A stretch of 50,201 nt of DNA from Gemmatimonadota bacterium. GTDB lineage: Bacteria > Gemmatimonadota > Gemmatimonadetes > Longimicrobiales > Gaopeijiaceae. The stretch spans positions 9,373 to 59,573 of the forward strand of contig JAHEKN010000289.1 in NCBI GenBank assembly GCA_024638305.1, read 5' to 3'. Both the position numbers and the translations under genes were made by a program. Below the pieces are notes generated by a model. The model did no database searches. It saw nothing but the letters and a program-made list of their open reading frames with translations, and was not told where the DNA came from. Positions 34,327 to 42,843 of the stretch are shown here, in pieces (the stretch's first letter is position 1; the number at the start of each line of letters is the position of its first letter).

Positions 34327-34752
34327 GTGCGGACCGTTCGAGACAAGTCGCGGCGGGGGCTGCCCCTCAGGGCCGAAATCAACGTCACCAGCCTGGTGGA
34401 CGTGGCCTTCACGCTCCTCGTGATCTTCATCATCACCGCGCCGATCATGCAGGGCGGCATCGAGGTCGCGGTGCCCAACGCGGACATCGCGCCCCTGACC
34501 GCCGACCAGGAGCCCGTGATCGTCTCCATCGAGGCGGACGGCACCACGTACATCGGCGATCAAGAAGTGACGGGCGCGGATTTCGAGACCCTGCTGGCCC
34601 GGGTCGTGGAGGCCCGGCGCGCAAGCACGGTGTTCGTCCGAGGCGATTCCCTGGCCGCCTACGGGCTCGTCGCTCGCGCCATCGCCGGCGTCCAGGGCCT
34701 CGGCGACGTGAGCATCAGCCTGGTGCTCGAGCAGCGGCGCCGGAGCCGCTGA
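34327..34752 (+). CDS. tolR: TolR (ExbD/TolR family)
   Basis: A 141-residue single-span protein. The short cytoplasmic N-terminus is followed by a helix at about 21-40 (TSLVDVAFTLLVIFIITAP) with Asp25, the conserved proton-path Asp, then GGIEVAVPNA and a periplasmic domain. It partners TolQ in the stator. The GTG start gives the usual N-terminal length; the 49-bp gap to tolQ has no obvious signal. tolA begins 2 bp after its stop. Confidence 0.92.
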   Translation: MRTVRDKSRRGLPLRAEINVTSLVDVAFTLLVIFIITAPIMQGGIEVAVPNADIAPLTADQEPVIVSIEADGTTYIGDQEVTGADFETLLARVVEARRASTVFVRGDSLAAYGLVARAIAGVQGLGDVSISLVLEQRRRSR

Positions 34753-34753
34753 C

Positions 34754-35440
34754 ATGTTTCACCGACGAGCGGGGGGGCCGGACCGCCGCGCGGTACTGCA
34801 ATCGGCGTCCGTCCATATCTCCCTGTTCGTGATCGCCTGGGCGGCCACGGCGTTTCGGTCGCCGCCGATCGAGTACGAGACGGTCATGATCCAGATCATG
34901 TCCCCGCCCGCGGTACAGGCTCAGGAGGTGGTGGAGAGCGCGCCGCCCGAGGAGCTCGAGGTCGACATGCCGGACCCCGAGCCCGAGGAAGAGCCGCTAC
35001 CGGTCGAGCAGGAAACGCCCCCGCCCCCGCCCGAGCGTCCCCGCACGGAGCCCCGTCCCGCCGAGGCCCCCAGGGAGGAGCGGACGCCCACCACGACCGA
35101 GGAAACGACCGAGCAGCGCGACACGGGTGAGGGGATCGAGACCCGCCTCGAGGGCCTGATCCGCGACTACCCCGAGTACTGGAACCGCATCATCCGGGAG
35201 ATCAGCCGCTGCTTTCGCGGGAGCCGAGAGGCCCACCGCGGCACGTTCCGCTTCACGATCCACCGGGACGGGACCGTTTCCGACATCGACGTGGTAGAAT
35301 CGTCCGGCAGCCTGGCATTCGAGATCAACGCCATCGAGGCGATCGAATGTGCCGGTCGGGGTCGCCTCGGCCCGTTGCCCAACGACTTCCAGTACGAGAC
35401 ACTTCCGGTGCTGTTTTCGTTCGAGCCCAGGGGCCGATGA
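34754..35440 (+). CDS. TolA-like/TonB-like energy-transducing protein
   Basis: A 228-residue protein with one N-terminal membrane span (VLQSASVHISLFVIAWAATAF, 14-34) and a Pro/Glu-rich periplasmic stretch (about 65-125, runs of Pro). The C-terminal TonB/TolA-type domain is about 140-225 (YWNRIIREISRCFRGS, FRFTIHRDGTVSDIDVVESSG). Two cysteines (Cys152 and Cys199, approximately) could pair. The order tolQ-tolR-this-tolB makes TolA its most likely role, linking the TolQR motor to Pal and TolB. It is shorter than E. coli TolA (421), and the helical domain is replaced by the Pro/Glu stretch. Confidence 0.85.
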   Translation: MFHRRAGGPDRRAVLQSASVHISLFVIAWAATAFRSPPIEYETVMIQIMSPPAVQAQEVVESAPPEELEVDMPDPEPEEEPLPVEQETPPPPPERPRTEPRPAEAPREERTPTTTEETTEQRDTGEGIETRLEGLIRDYPEYWNRIIREISRCFRGSREAHRGTFRFTIHRDGTVSDIDVVESSGSLAFEINAIEAIECAGRGRLGPLPNDFQYETLPVLFSFEPRGR

Positions 35441-36882
35441 CACGCACGTCGCCGTCCAGAGCCGCCGCGCCGCCGTCCCGCAGTCGAGCTCCCCGTCCCG
35501 CGGCGACCGCCGTGCTGTCGCTGGCCATGGTCGTCCTCGGGCAACTGCCGGGGACCGTGTCCGCGCAGGACGTGGAGGCACGCTTCCCCGGCGTGCGGCT
35601 GGGTCTCGTATACGAGGCCGGCTCGGGCCGGCAGGGGTTGGCCGTGAAGCCATTCGCGGGACGCTTCGGCGGCGACGCGATCGCTTCCCAGGTCGAGGCC
35701 ATCATCGGGCGGGACCTGCGCTACTCGGACCGATTCGCGGTGATCGATTCCCTCCCCGCCTCGATGGCGGACAGCGGCGTCAACTACGGCATCTGGGACG
35801 CGCTCGGCGCGGTCTATCTCGTCACGGGACAGGTGGAGGGGGCAGGCACGCGCTTCGTGCTCGACCTCGAGGTCCACGACGTGACCTACGGGCAGCTCAT
35901 GCAGCGTGGGCGCTTCCAGATTCCGAACCCCGACGACGCCAACTTCCGCATGGCGGTCCACATCGCGTCCGACGCGGTCGTGCGCTGGGTCACGGGAGAG
36001 CCGGGCATGGCTGCGAGCCGCATCGCGTTCGCGCGCGAGGGGAGGGCCAAGGAAATCTGGGTGGTCGACTCCGACGGAGAGAATCTCCGCCGGCTGACCG
36101 GTGCGGGATCGATCACGCTGTCGCCCGACTGGTCGCCGGACGGGCGCCGCATGATCTACACGTCCTTCCGTGGCGACGGCGATCCCCGTCTGTTCGAGCT
36201 GGATCTCACGACCGGGCGCGAGCGGCGGATCGAGCCCGGAGTGGACGGGCTCCACATGACGCCGTCCTATCACCCGGACGGACAGGTGATCGCGTTCTCG
36301 GCGGTCGGGGGCAACAACCCGGGGATCTACACGTACAACTTGAGCCGCAACTGCTGCCTGTCCAAGCTGACGGGCAGCCGCCGCTCGGACGACATCTCAC
36401 CGACGTACTCGCCGGACGGACGCAACATCGCGTTCATGTCCAACCGCCTCGCGGGCACCGCCTCGCCTCAGATCCACCTGATGCCCGCCGGGGGTGGGGA
36501 ACCGGATCTCCTGTCTCCGTACGAGTTCCGGAGCGGCGGGTACTACACGTCCCCGGAGTGGTCGCCGGTCACCGACCGTGTGGTCTTCCATGGGCGGATC
36601 GGACGGGGACGCTACCAGATCCTGGTTTCCGAGGTCGCCGACCGCGGGCGCCGCCTGGTTCAGCTCACGTCCGAGGGGAACAACGAGGACCCGAGCTGGG
36701 CACCCGACGGACGGCACATCGTGTTCGTGGGCGAGCGGAGCTACGGGTTCGGGCTGATGGTCGTGGATGCCGTGACTGGCGCGACCCGATTGGTGGTCCC
36801 GAGCGTGCGCGCGGACGTGCCTGCCTGGTCCCCTTCGCTGGAAGCCACGACGCAGGAGGCGTTGCGCGCCGGATCGCGTTAG
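35437..36882 (+). CDS. tolB: TolB, periplasmic beta-propeller of Tol-Pal
   Basis: A 481-residue periplasmic protein. It has an N-terminal basic stretch and signal sequence (TAVLSLAMVVLGQLPGTVSAQ, cut after about residue 43) and a TolB N-terminal domain (LAVKPFAGRFGG, IIGRDLRYSDRFAVID). Six PD40 beta-propeller repeats with SPDG/DG motifs follow (ITLSPDWSPDGRRMIYTS, PTYSPDGRNIAFMSN, DPSWAPDGRHIVFVG). ATG 35437 overlaps the preceding stop. The conserved Tol order confirms the role. The long open frame 35349-36995 in another phase is only a GC-rich shadow of this gene. Confidence 0.93.
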   Translation: MTRTSPSRAAAPPSRSRAPRPAATAVLSLAMVVLGQLPGTVSAQDVEARFPGVRLGLVYEAGSGRQGLAVKPFAGRFGGDAIASQVEAIIGRDLRYSDRFAVIDSLPASMADSGVNYGIWDALGAVYLVTGQVEGAGTRFVLDLEVHDVTYGQLMQRGRFQIPNPDDANFRMAVHIASDAVVRWVTGEPGMAASRIAFAREGRAKEIWVVDSDGENLRRLTGAGSITLSPDWSPDGRRMIYTSFRGDGDPRLFELDLTTGRERRIEPGVDGLHMTPSYHPDGQVIAFSAVGGNNPGIYTYNLSRNCCLSKLTGSRRSDDISPTYSPDGRNIAFMSNRLAGTASPQIHLMPAGGGEPDLLSPYEFRSGGYYTSPEWSPVTDRVVFHGRIGRGRYQILVSEVADRGRRLVQLTSEGNNEDPSWAPDGRHIVFVGERSYGFGLMVVDAVTGATRLVVPSVRADVPAWSPSLEATTQEALRAGSR

Positions 36883-36995
36883 ATTACATGGCTTATGGAG
36901 CGGACCCCACCCGTCGTGGAGCAGGGGCGCTCCGGAACCCACCTGTCGTGGTTGCGCGAGCGCCACGACCACACCCCAACCTTCAGGATACCGGG

Positions 36996-37562
36996 ATGAT
37001 CGATCGCCGAATCGCGGTGTGCATGTTGGCGGCAGGCGCGCTGGGCTTTGCAGCCTGCGGTAGCGACCCGCCCCCGCCACCCCCAGAGCCGGAACCGCCA
37101 CCCGCTCAGCAGCCCGTGAACCAGGACTCGATCGATGCCGAGCGGCAGCGGATCGCGGACTCCATCCGGGCTGTGCGCGAGCGTGAAGAGGATATGCGCA
37201 GGGCCAGGGCGAGTCTGGTAGAGATGGTCTTCTTCGACTACGACAGGTCGGAGATCACTTCGGACGCCGAGCGCGTGCTGCGCGCCAAGCTCGAGGTGCT
37301 GCGGGCGTTTCCCGCGGTGCAGCTCCGGATTGCCGGCCACGCAGACGATCGGGGCTCGACGGAGTACAACCTGGCGCTCGGGAGCCGCCGGGCCGAGAGC
37401 GTGCGCCAGTTCTTCGTGACGTTCGGCATTCCGGCATCACGGTTCAGTACCACGTCGTTCGGTGAGGAGCGTCCGCTCGAGCAGGGGACCACCGAAGCCG
37501 CTTACGCGAGGAACCGGCGAGCCGAGTTCCAGGTCACGGCCGGGGAGAACACGATCCGGTGA
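36996..37562 (+). CDS. pal: Pal, peptidoglycan-associated lipoprotein
   Basis: A 188-residue outer-membrane lipoprotein. N-terminal signal with lipobox at Cys21 (LGFAACGS), then a Pro-rich linker (24-40) and a charged helix. The OmpA-like peptidoglycan-binding domain covers about 75-185: VFFDYDRSEITSDAERVL, GHADDRGSTEYNLALGSRRAESVRQ (in two parts) and ARNRRAEFQV. Pal binds peptidoglycan and TolB. ATG 36996 follows tolB by 113 bp; that gap holds no other gene. The stop overlaps the cpoB start (GTGA). Confidence 0.94.
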   Translation: MIDRRIAVCMLAAGALGFAACGSDPPPPPPEPEPPPAQQPVNQDSIDAERQRIADSIRAVREREEDMRRARASLVEMVFFDYDRSEITSDAERVLRAKLEVLRAFPAVQLRIAGHADDRGSTEYNLALGSRRAESVRQFFVTFGIPASRFSTTSFGEERPLEQGTTEAAYARNRRAEFQVTAGENTIR

Positions 37563-38362
37563 GTACCTGCAGGGCCCCTTCCCGGGGCATGGGCCGGCAC
37601 GGTCGGCGAGTGGTCCGGGGAGGGGCGCTGGGACTGGTGGTGTGGGCCGCCTTGGCGGCCAGCGCCTGTGCCACGAAGCAGGATCTCCGCGACCTGCGTG
37701 CGGAGATGCGTGCACAGACCGCGCGGCAGGACACGGCCCTGGTGAGGATTCAGAATCTGATCCAGCAGCTCGATGCGTCCATCCAGTCGCAGACACGGCA
37801 GAGTTTCGACTCGCGCGCCGAGCTCATGCGACAGCTCCTCAACATCGAGGAGCAGATGATCCAGGTGCAGGAGCTCTCGGGTCAGAACCAGCGGACACTC
37901 GCCCAGCTGCGTGACCAGGTGGAGTCGCGCAGAGATCGGCTGAACGAGCCGGTGGGCACACCGGGCGGCCAGCCGGTTCCGGACCTCGACCAGGCGGAGG
38001 ACGACTTCGACGCCGCCCTCCAGGTCTACAACCGAGGCTCGATGTCGGCGGCCCGACGCGGCTTCGAGACGTTCCTCCAGCGGTACGCGACGCACGAGCT
38101 CGCGCCGGACGCCCATTTCTATTTGGCGGACGTGCTCCAGTCCATCGAGGGAGAAGAGGCGGCGCTGGACGAATTCCTCAAGATCCCGGCACGGTTCCCG
38201 ACGTCTTCCCGGGTTCCGGATGCACTGGTCCGAGCTGGAGTGATCGAGCAGGGCCGAGACAACCTGGCCGCGGCGCGCCGCTACTACCAACGGGTCGTGA
38301 ATACCTATCCCGACTCGGGCGCGGCCACGCAGGCCCGCGAGCGGCTCGCCGAGATCGGCTAG
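37559..38362 (+). CDS. cpoB: CpoB/YbgF, Tol-Pal-associated TPR protein
   Basis: A 267-residue exported protein with a possible lipobox at Cys37 (ALAASAC). A coiled-coil region covers about 40-125 (LRDLRAEMRAQTARQD, LAQLRDQVESRRDRL). A TPR domain from about 145 to the end follows (FDAALQVYNRGSMSAARRGF, FYLADVLQSIEGEEAALDEF, ARRYYQRVVNTYPDS). CpoB coordinates peptidoglycan synthesis with outer-membrane constriction and is usually the last tol-pal gene, as here. GTG 37559 overlaps pal; an internal ATG at residue 11 could be used instead. Confidence 0.88.
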   Translation: MSTCRAPSRGMGRHGRRVVRGGALGLVVWAALAASACATKQDLRDLRAEMRAQTARQDTALVRIQNLIQQLDASIQSQTRQSFDSRAELMRQLLNIEEQMIQVQELSGQNQRTLAQLRDQVESRRDRLNEPVGTPGGQPVPDLDQAEDDFDAALQVYNRGSMSAARRGFETFLQRYATHELAPDAHFYLADVLQSIEGEEAALDEFLKIPARFPTSSRVPDALVRAGVIEQGRDNLAAARRYYQRVVNTYPDSGAATQARERLAEIG

Positions 38363-38392
38363 CGCGCCCCAGAGACTCCCGGGTACTCGCAC

Positions 38393-38938
38393 GTGCGCTG
38401 CCCCAAATGCGACGGCACCCGCAACCGGGTCGTGGATACGCGCACGTCGAGAGGGGGGCGCGCCGTACGGCGGCGCCGGGAGTGTGAGATCTGCGACCGG
38501 CGCTTCACCACCTACGAGTTCGTCGAAGAGCGCCCCATCCAGGTGCTCAAGCGCGGGGGTGAGACAGAGGAGTTCGATCGGGCCAAGCTGCTGCGCAGCC
38601 TGACGGCCGCGTGCGCCAAGCGCCCCTTCTCGGCCGAGGAGATCGACGGCCTGGTGGAGGAGATCGAGGAGGAGGTTTCCCGGAGCGCCGGCGTCGAGGT
38701 GGCGAGCTCCCGACTCAGCGAGATGGTCATGAACCGCCTCAAGGCGCGTGATCGCGTGGCCTACGTACGCTATGCCTCCGTGTACCGGAACTTCCGCGAC
38801 CTGGATGAGTTCCAAGACTTCGTGGCGGACGTGCGGGCCCGCCAACGCCGCGAGCAGCTTTCTCGGGACCAGGTCGAGCTGCCCCTCCTGGATTTGGCTC
38901 TGGACGGTAATGAGGAGGACTCACAGCCCGAAGGGTGA
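38393..38938 (+). CDS. nrdR: transcriptional repressor NrdR
   Basis: A 181-residue regulator of ribonucleotide reductase genes. The zinc ribbon has Cys3, Cys6, Cys31 and Cys34 (MRCPKCDG, CEICDRRFTTYE). An ATP-cone domain follows (VLKRGGETEEFDRAKLLRSL, about 52-71, to ARDRVAYVRYASVYRNF). The GTG start at 38393 gives the invariant MRCPKC N-terminus. The C-terminus is about 25 residues longer than the usual 150-160. No NrdR box or nrd gene is visible nearby. tatC follows at once. Confidence 0.95.
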   Translation: MRCPKCDGTRNRVVDTRTSRGGRAVRRRRECEICDRRFTTYEFVEERPIQVLKRGGETEEFDRAKLLRSLTAACAKRPFSAEEIDGLVEEIEEEVSRSAGVEVASSRLSEMVMNRLKARDRVAYVRYASVYRNFRDLDEFQDFVADVRARQRREQLSRDQVELPLLDLALDGNEEDSQPEG

Positions 38939-38939
38939 A

Positions 38940-39710
38940 ATGCCCTTTCTGGACCACCTCGAGGAATTGCGTTGGCGCATCCTCTGGTCGGTCATTGCCG
39001 TCTTCCTGGGCGCCCTCCTGGGCTTCGTGATCGTCCACAAGCTCGGCGTAATGCAGATCCTGATCGACCCGATCGTGGAGCACCTGCCCGAGGGCAAGCT
39101 GCTCATGCTGTCCCCCACCGACGGGTTCTTCGTCACGCTCAAGCTGGGGCTCGTGGTCGGCCTCATCCTGGTGTTCCCGATCCTGGTGTACCAGGTCTGG
39201 AGCTTCCTGTCGCCCGCTCTGGAGCCGCAGGAGAAGAAGGTCATCGTGCCCAGCCTCTACTTCGGGCTGCTCCTCTTCGCCGCGGGCGTGGCCATGGCGT
39301 ACTTCATAGCCCTGCCGGTCACCATCCCGTTCCTGCTCGGATTCCAGACCGAGTTCCTGGCGGCCAACCTCGAGGTCAACCGCTACATGGGGTTCGTCAC
39401 CAAGCTGTTGATCGGCTTCGGGGTGGTGTTCGAGCTTCCGGTGGTGATCATGATCCTGAGCGCCCTCGGCCTGGTCACCCCCACGTTCCTGCGGGACAAG
39501 CGTCGCCATGCCATCGTGCTCATAACGATCCTGGCGAGCTTCCTGTCTCCGGGCGATGTGATCACGGTCACGGTGCTGATGATGGTGCCGCTCATCTTCC
39601 TCTACGAGGTGAGCATCCTGTTGTCCCAGGTGATCTACCGTCGCCGGGAGGCCAATCGGATCCAGCCGCCCGCGGAGCCGCCCCCCGGGGCCGTGGAGGT
39701 CGGGGGGTGA
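38940..39710 (+). CDS. tatC: TatC, twin-arginine translocase receptor subunit
   Basis: A 256-residue inner-membrane protein with six helices. The N-terminal signature FLDHLEELRWRILWS recognises twin-arginine signal peptides. Then come LVFPILVYQVWSFLSPALE, FALPVTIPFLLGF-like helices and a conserved Glu in GVVFELPVVIMIL, all TatC hallmarks. ATG 38940, 1 bp after nrdR, has AAGGG just upstream; in-frame ATG 38910, inside nrdR, would add ten residues and is a real alternative. tatA lies about 9.7 kb downstream. The stop overlaps the lptD GTG. Confidence 0.94.
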   Translation: MPFLDHLEELRWRILWSVIAVFLGALLGFVIVHKLGVMQILIDPIVEHLPEGKLLMLSPTDGFFVTLKLGLVVGLILVFPILVYQVWSFLSPALEPQEKKVIVPSLYFGLLLFAAGVAMAYFIALPVTIPFLLGFQTEFLAANLEVNRYMGFVTKLLIGFGVVFELPVVIMILSALGLVTPTFLRDKRRHAIVLITILASFLSPGDVITVTVLMMVPLIFLYEVSILLSQVIYRRREANRIQPPAEPPPGAVEVGG

Positions 39711-42655
39711 CCGGGGGCGGGCGTCGCCAGGCGCGTCGCAGCGCGCTCGGAGCGACGCTCGCGCTGATGGCCTTGGCGGCCGCGACCAGCGCGGTCGCGC
39801 CCGCGGGGTTGGCCGGGCAGGCGGTCTCCGATTCAGCGCGGGCGCAGGTCCTGGACCGGATGCGCCGGCTGGCACGGCCACCGGGCATGGACTCCACGCT
39901 CCTGCTGCCCGACACGGCCCGGCGAACCGCCGCAGCGCCCAGCGCGTCCGCCGGGTCCGATTCCATCGCTCGGGAGCTCCTGGCGCTACCGGAATTCCGG
40001 GTGACCCGCTATGAGGGAGCGGGGGCGCGGTTCGAGGCGATCGACCGGCAGCTCCATCTGCTCGGCTCGGAGTCGCGTCGGGCCAGGGTCATTCAGGAGG
40101 GATTCGAGCTCTCGGCGGACTCCGCCATCCATTACGACGAGCCGCGGGGGCGGGTCCGGTCCCAAGGGCAAGCCGAGTTCACCCGACCGGGCGGCGACCC
40201 GGTGGCCACGCGGAGCCTCATCTACGACATCAACCAGGACCGGGGCACGGCCCTGGGGGCGGTGACGACCTACTCCCAGGGCGCCAACTGGCGCGTGACT
40301 GCGGACCTCAACTCCATCACGCCTCGAGAGGCCTGGGGGGTGCACGCGATCCTGACGTCCTGCGAGCTCGAGGAGCCGCACTACCACTTCCGTACGGGCC
40401 AGGTGAAGTTCATCAACGACGAGTGGTTCATCGCCCGCAACGTCACCCTGCGCTTCGCCGACGTTCCGGTGCTGTGGCTACCCTTCATCGCCCAGGGCAT
40501 GAGCGACGGCCGCTCGAGCGGTCTGCTCACGCCGCGGTTCAGCATCAACGACATCGTTCGCACGTCCAGCGGATACAGCCGTCGCGTGTCGAACCTCGGC
40601 TTCTACTGGGCGATGAGCGACTACTCGGACATGTCGCTCGCGTTGGACTGGTGGAGCGATCGCTTCCTCGGGCTCAACGGGACGCTCGGCTACAACTGGT
40701 CCCGGCAGTTCCTGCAGGGGAGCATCAACTATCGGCAGTACTGGCCCACGGGCGGTGGCCGGGAGCTGGCCTTCAACACCCGCCACGATTGGGACATGGA
40801 CGAGCGCACCCATCTCGGGATCACGGCCGCGTACGCGTCGAGCTCGGACTTCGTGCGCGACAACTCGTTCGACCCTCGCGAGCTCACACAGTCCATACGC
40901 TCGGACGGCGGGATCAGCCGCCGATTCGATTGGGGCTCGGTCAACGTGGGTGCCAACCGCTCGCAGGAGCTCTCCAACGACCGGGTGGAGCTGACGCTTC
41001 CCACGGCATCGCTGTCGCTCTCTCCCATCACGTTTTTCCGCGCGGCCGGCACCAGCGCTCGCTGGTACAACAACATCACGTGGTCCGGCGGTGGCCAGTA
41101 CAGCCGCCGTCTGACCGACCAGGCGCAGGTGGTGGGCGATCCGTTCTCCTTCGGAGCCGCCGACCGCGGCACGACCACCGCGTCGGTACGGTCCTCGTTC
41201 ACCGTCGGTGCGCTGTCCCTGGGCCAGTCGATGAACCTCACGGAGAGCTCGACCTTCGACGTCCCCCTGTCGTTCCTCCAGTACGACACCCTCGGGCCGC
41301 CGCCCGAGGGGATCCGGGACATCGCCCAATCGCAGGTGACCTGGTCCGCCTCCGTGGACTACCAGCAGAACCTGATCGGCTCCCTCACGATCACCCCGCA
41401 GCTCTCGCTCAACGGCAGCCTGATCCGCTCGGACACGATCGACGCTGCCAGCTCCTACGTGGCGGGACCGCAGCGCCTCAACATGGGCGCCACGGCCAAG
41501 ATGGACATCTACGGCTTCTGGCCCGGATTCGGGAACTTCGAGCAGGTCCGGCACAAGATCTCGCCGCAGTTCGTGTACGCGTGGAGCCCTGAGGTGATCC
41601 CGACCGAGTTGCAGCAGCAGGTGTTCCGGGGCACGCGGCTCATCCAGGCAACGAACACCGTGGGCATCACGATCAACAACACGTTCGAGGCCAAGCTGCG
41701 GGCACCGGAGGACTCGGCCGCCGCGACGGCAGCCGCCGACTCCGCTGCCGCCGACTCGACGGCCATCGCTCCGCCCGCGCCCCTGGTGCCGCTCGGTAGG
41801 CGCGGCGCACCGGCGGGCCAGGAAGGTGGGCCTGCACGCGCTCCGCAGAGCCGCACGGTGACGTTGCTCGGCATCAGCACCAGCGCGGTGCAGTACGATT
41901 TCGTGGCGGACTCGACCGGGCGCTGGGAGGACGGCTTCCAGACGACGCGGCTCTCCAACCAGATAACCTCCGACTATCTCCGTGGCCTGAACGTCACGAT
42001 GGAGCACGATCTCTTCGAGACCGTGAGCGCGGGTGGGGAGAGCGGCGAGGGCATCGGCGCGGCCACGTCGAAGCGGTTCGCCCCCCATCTTGCGCGCCTC
42101 AACCTGGGGTTCTCACTGGGGGCCAACTCGACCGTGATCCGTTGGCTGACCCGGCTGACGGGAGCCCCGGCGCGAGCGTCCGATCCCGAGGCCGAGCCGG
42201 AGACTCCGACCGACGAGGACCTCGACCCGGGGGAGGCCGCCATCATCCCGCGGGCGGACGACCCGTTCGGCGCGGTTCGGCGTGACCCCTTCAACGACGG
42301 GCGCCCGCGGACGCGGGGAGGTGGCTGGAGCGCCAACCTCACGTACTCGCTCCAGCGTCCACGCGGCGAGGGCGTCGATTCCAATCAGCTTCTCACGGCC
42401 AACGTGCGGTTCCAGCCCACGGAACTCTGGACCGTGTCCTGGCGCACCTCGTACGACGTCAACGTCGGTGGTTTCCTGGATCACGTCGTTCGCCTGACGC
42501 GCGACCTGCACCGCTGGGAGGCCAACTTCGACTTCCGCCAGACCCTCACCGGGAACTGGACGTTCCGCTTCGAGGTGGCGCTGCGGGACAACCGGGACCT
42601 GAAGCTCGACTACGAGCAGCGCGGGCTGGACGAGCAGAGCAGCCTGTTCCGCTAG
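39707..42655 (+). CDS. lptD: LptD-like LPS-assembly outer membrane protein (OstA family)
   Basis: A 982-residue outer-membrane protein. Signal peptide near 14-37 (LALMALAAATSAVAPAGLAGQ). The OstA-type jellyroll that receives LPS is at about 100-235 (LLGSESRRARVIQEGFELSADSAI, in parts; RGRVRSQGQAEF). LptD hallmarks follow: ILTSCELEEPHYHF, VKFINDEWFIARNVTLRFAD, VPVLWLPFI. The rest is a beta-barrel of alternating aromatic strands. A low-complexity Ala/Asp/Ser stretch near residues 665-700 interrupts the barrel. Only one Cys is visible, so the disulfides of E. coli LptD cannot form. GTG overlaps the tatC stop. No LptE homologue adjoins. Confidence 0.88.
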   Translation: MTGGGRRQARRSALGATLALMALAAATSAVAPAGLAGQAVSDSARAQVLDRMRRLARPPGMDSTLLLPDTARRTAAAPSASAGSDSIARELLALPEFRVTRYEGAGARFEAIDRQLHLLGSESRRARVIQEGFELSADSAIHYDEPRGRVRSQGQAEFTRPGGDPVATRSLIYDINQDRGTALGAVTTYSQGANWRVTADLNSITPREAWGVHAILTSCELEEPHYHFRTGQVKFINDEWFIARNVTLRFADVPVLWLPFIAQGMSDGRSSGLLTPRFSINDIVRTSSGYSRRVSNLGFYWAMSDYSDMSLALDWWSDRFLGLNGTLGYNWSRQFLQGSINYRQYWPTGGGRELAFNTRHDWDMDERTHLGITAAYASSSDFVRDNSFDPRELTQSIRSDGGISRRFDWGSVNVGANRSQELSNDRVELTLPTASLSLSPITFFRAAGTSARWYNNITWSGGGQYSRRLTDQAQVVGDPFSFGAADRGTTTASVRSSFTVGALSLGQSMNLTESSTFDVPLSFLQYDTLGPPPEGIRDIAQSQVTWSASVDYQQNLIGSLTITPQLSLNGSLIRSDTIDAASSYVAGPQRLNMGATAKMDIYGFWPGFGNFEQVRHKISPQFVYAWSPEVIPTELQQQVFRGTRLIQATNTVGITINNTFEAKLRAPEDSAAATAAADSAAADSTAIAPPAPLVPLGRRGAPAGQEGGPARAPQSRTVTLLGISTSAVQYDFVADSTGRWEDGFQTTRLSNQITSDYLRGLNVTMEHDLFETVSAGGESGEGIGAATSKRFAPHLARLNLGFSLGANSTVIRWLTRLTGAPARASDPEAEPETPTDEDLDPGEAAIIPRADDPFGAVRRDPFNDGRPRTRGGGWSANLTYSLQRPRGEGVDSNQLLTANVRFQPTELWTVSWRTSYDVNVGGFLDHVVRLTRDLHRWEANFDFRQTLTGNWTFRFEVALRDNRDLKLDYEQRGLDEQSSLFR

Positions 42656-42664
42656 GCCCACGCC

Positions 42665-42698
42665 GGAGGTCCTCGCGGGACGCGTGGCGCTGACCTCC
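42665..42698 (+). terminator. candidate terminator after lptD
   Basis: GGAGGTC (42665-42671) and GACCTCC (42692-42698) form a perfect 7-bp stem. The 20-base loop can itself form a small CGCG/CGCG hairpin. It begins 10 bases after the lptD stop and has no T-tract, so a Rho-independent role is uncertain. Confidence 0.35.
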
Positions 42699-42843
42699 TG
42701 GCCGCCGGCTCCCTGTCCCACGGAGAGGACAGTCTTCAGCCGGTGCCAAATCGTAAGTCTTTACATATCAACCAAATACGTCACGGTACGTCCCCTGCAC
42801 CCGTCGGGACTCAGCGAGCGTCACGATTGGAACGGAGGCAGCG

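Noticed and set aside
35349..36995. Long open frame upstream of pal that would make a 737-residue protein
   Set aside because: It is a GC-rich shadow of tolB in another phase: Arg/Gly/Pro-rich without domain motifs, while tolB in the overlapping frame has a signal peptide and propeller repeats. pal starts at 36996 with a normal lipoprotein signal.
38972..39706. Extension of lptD by about 245 residues
   Set aside because: The extension lies on tatC in another frame and is Arg/His/Pro-rich shadow; GTG 39707 gives a proper signal peptide.
42749..42779. Low-GC patch as a sign of transferred DNA or an origin
   Set aside because: Only about 30 bp, directly upstream of a gene; a promoter region is the simpler reading.
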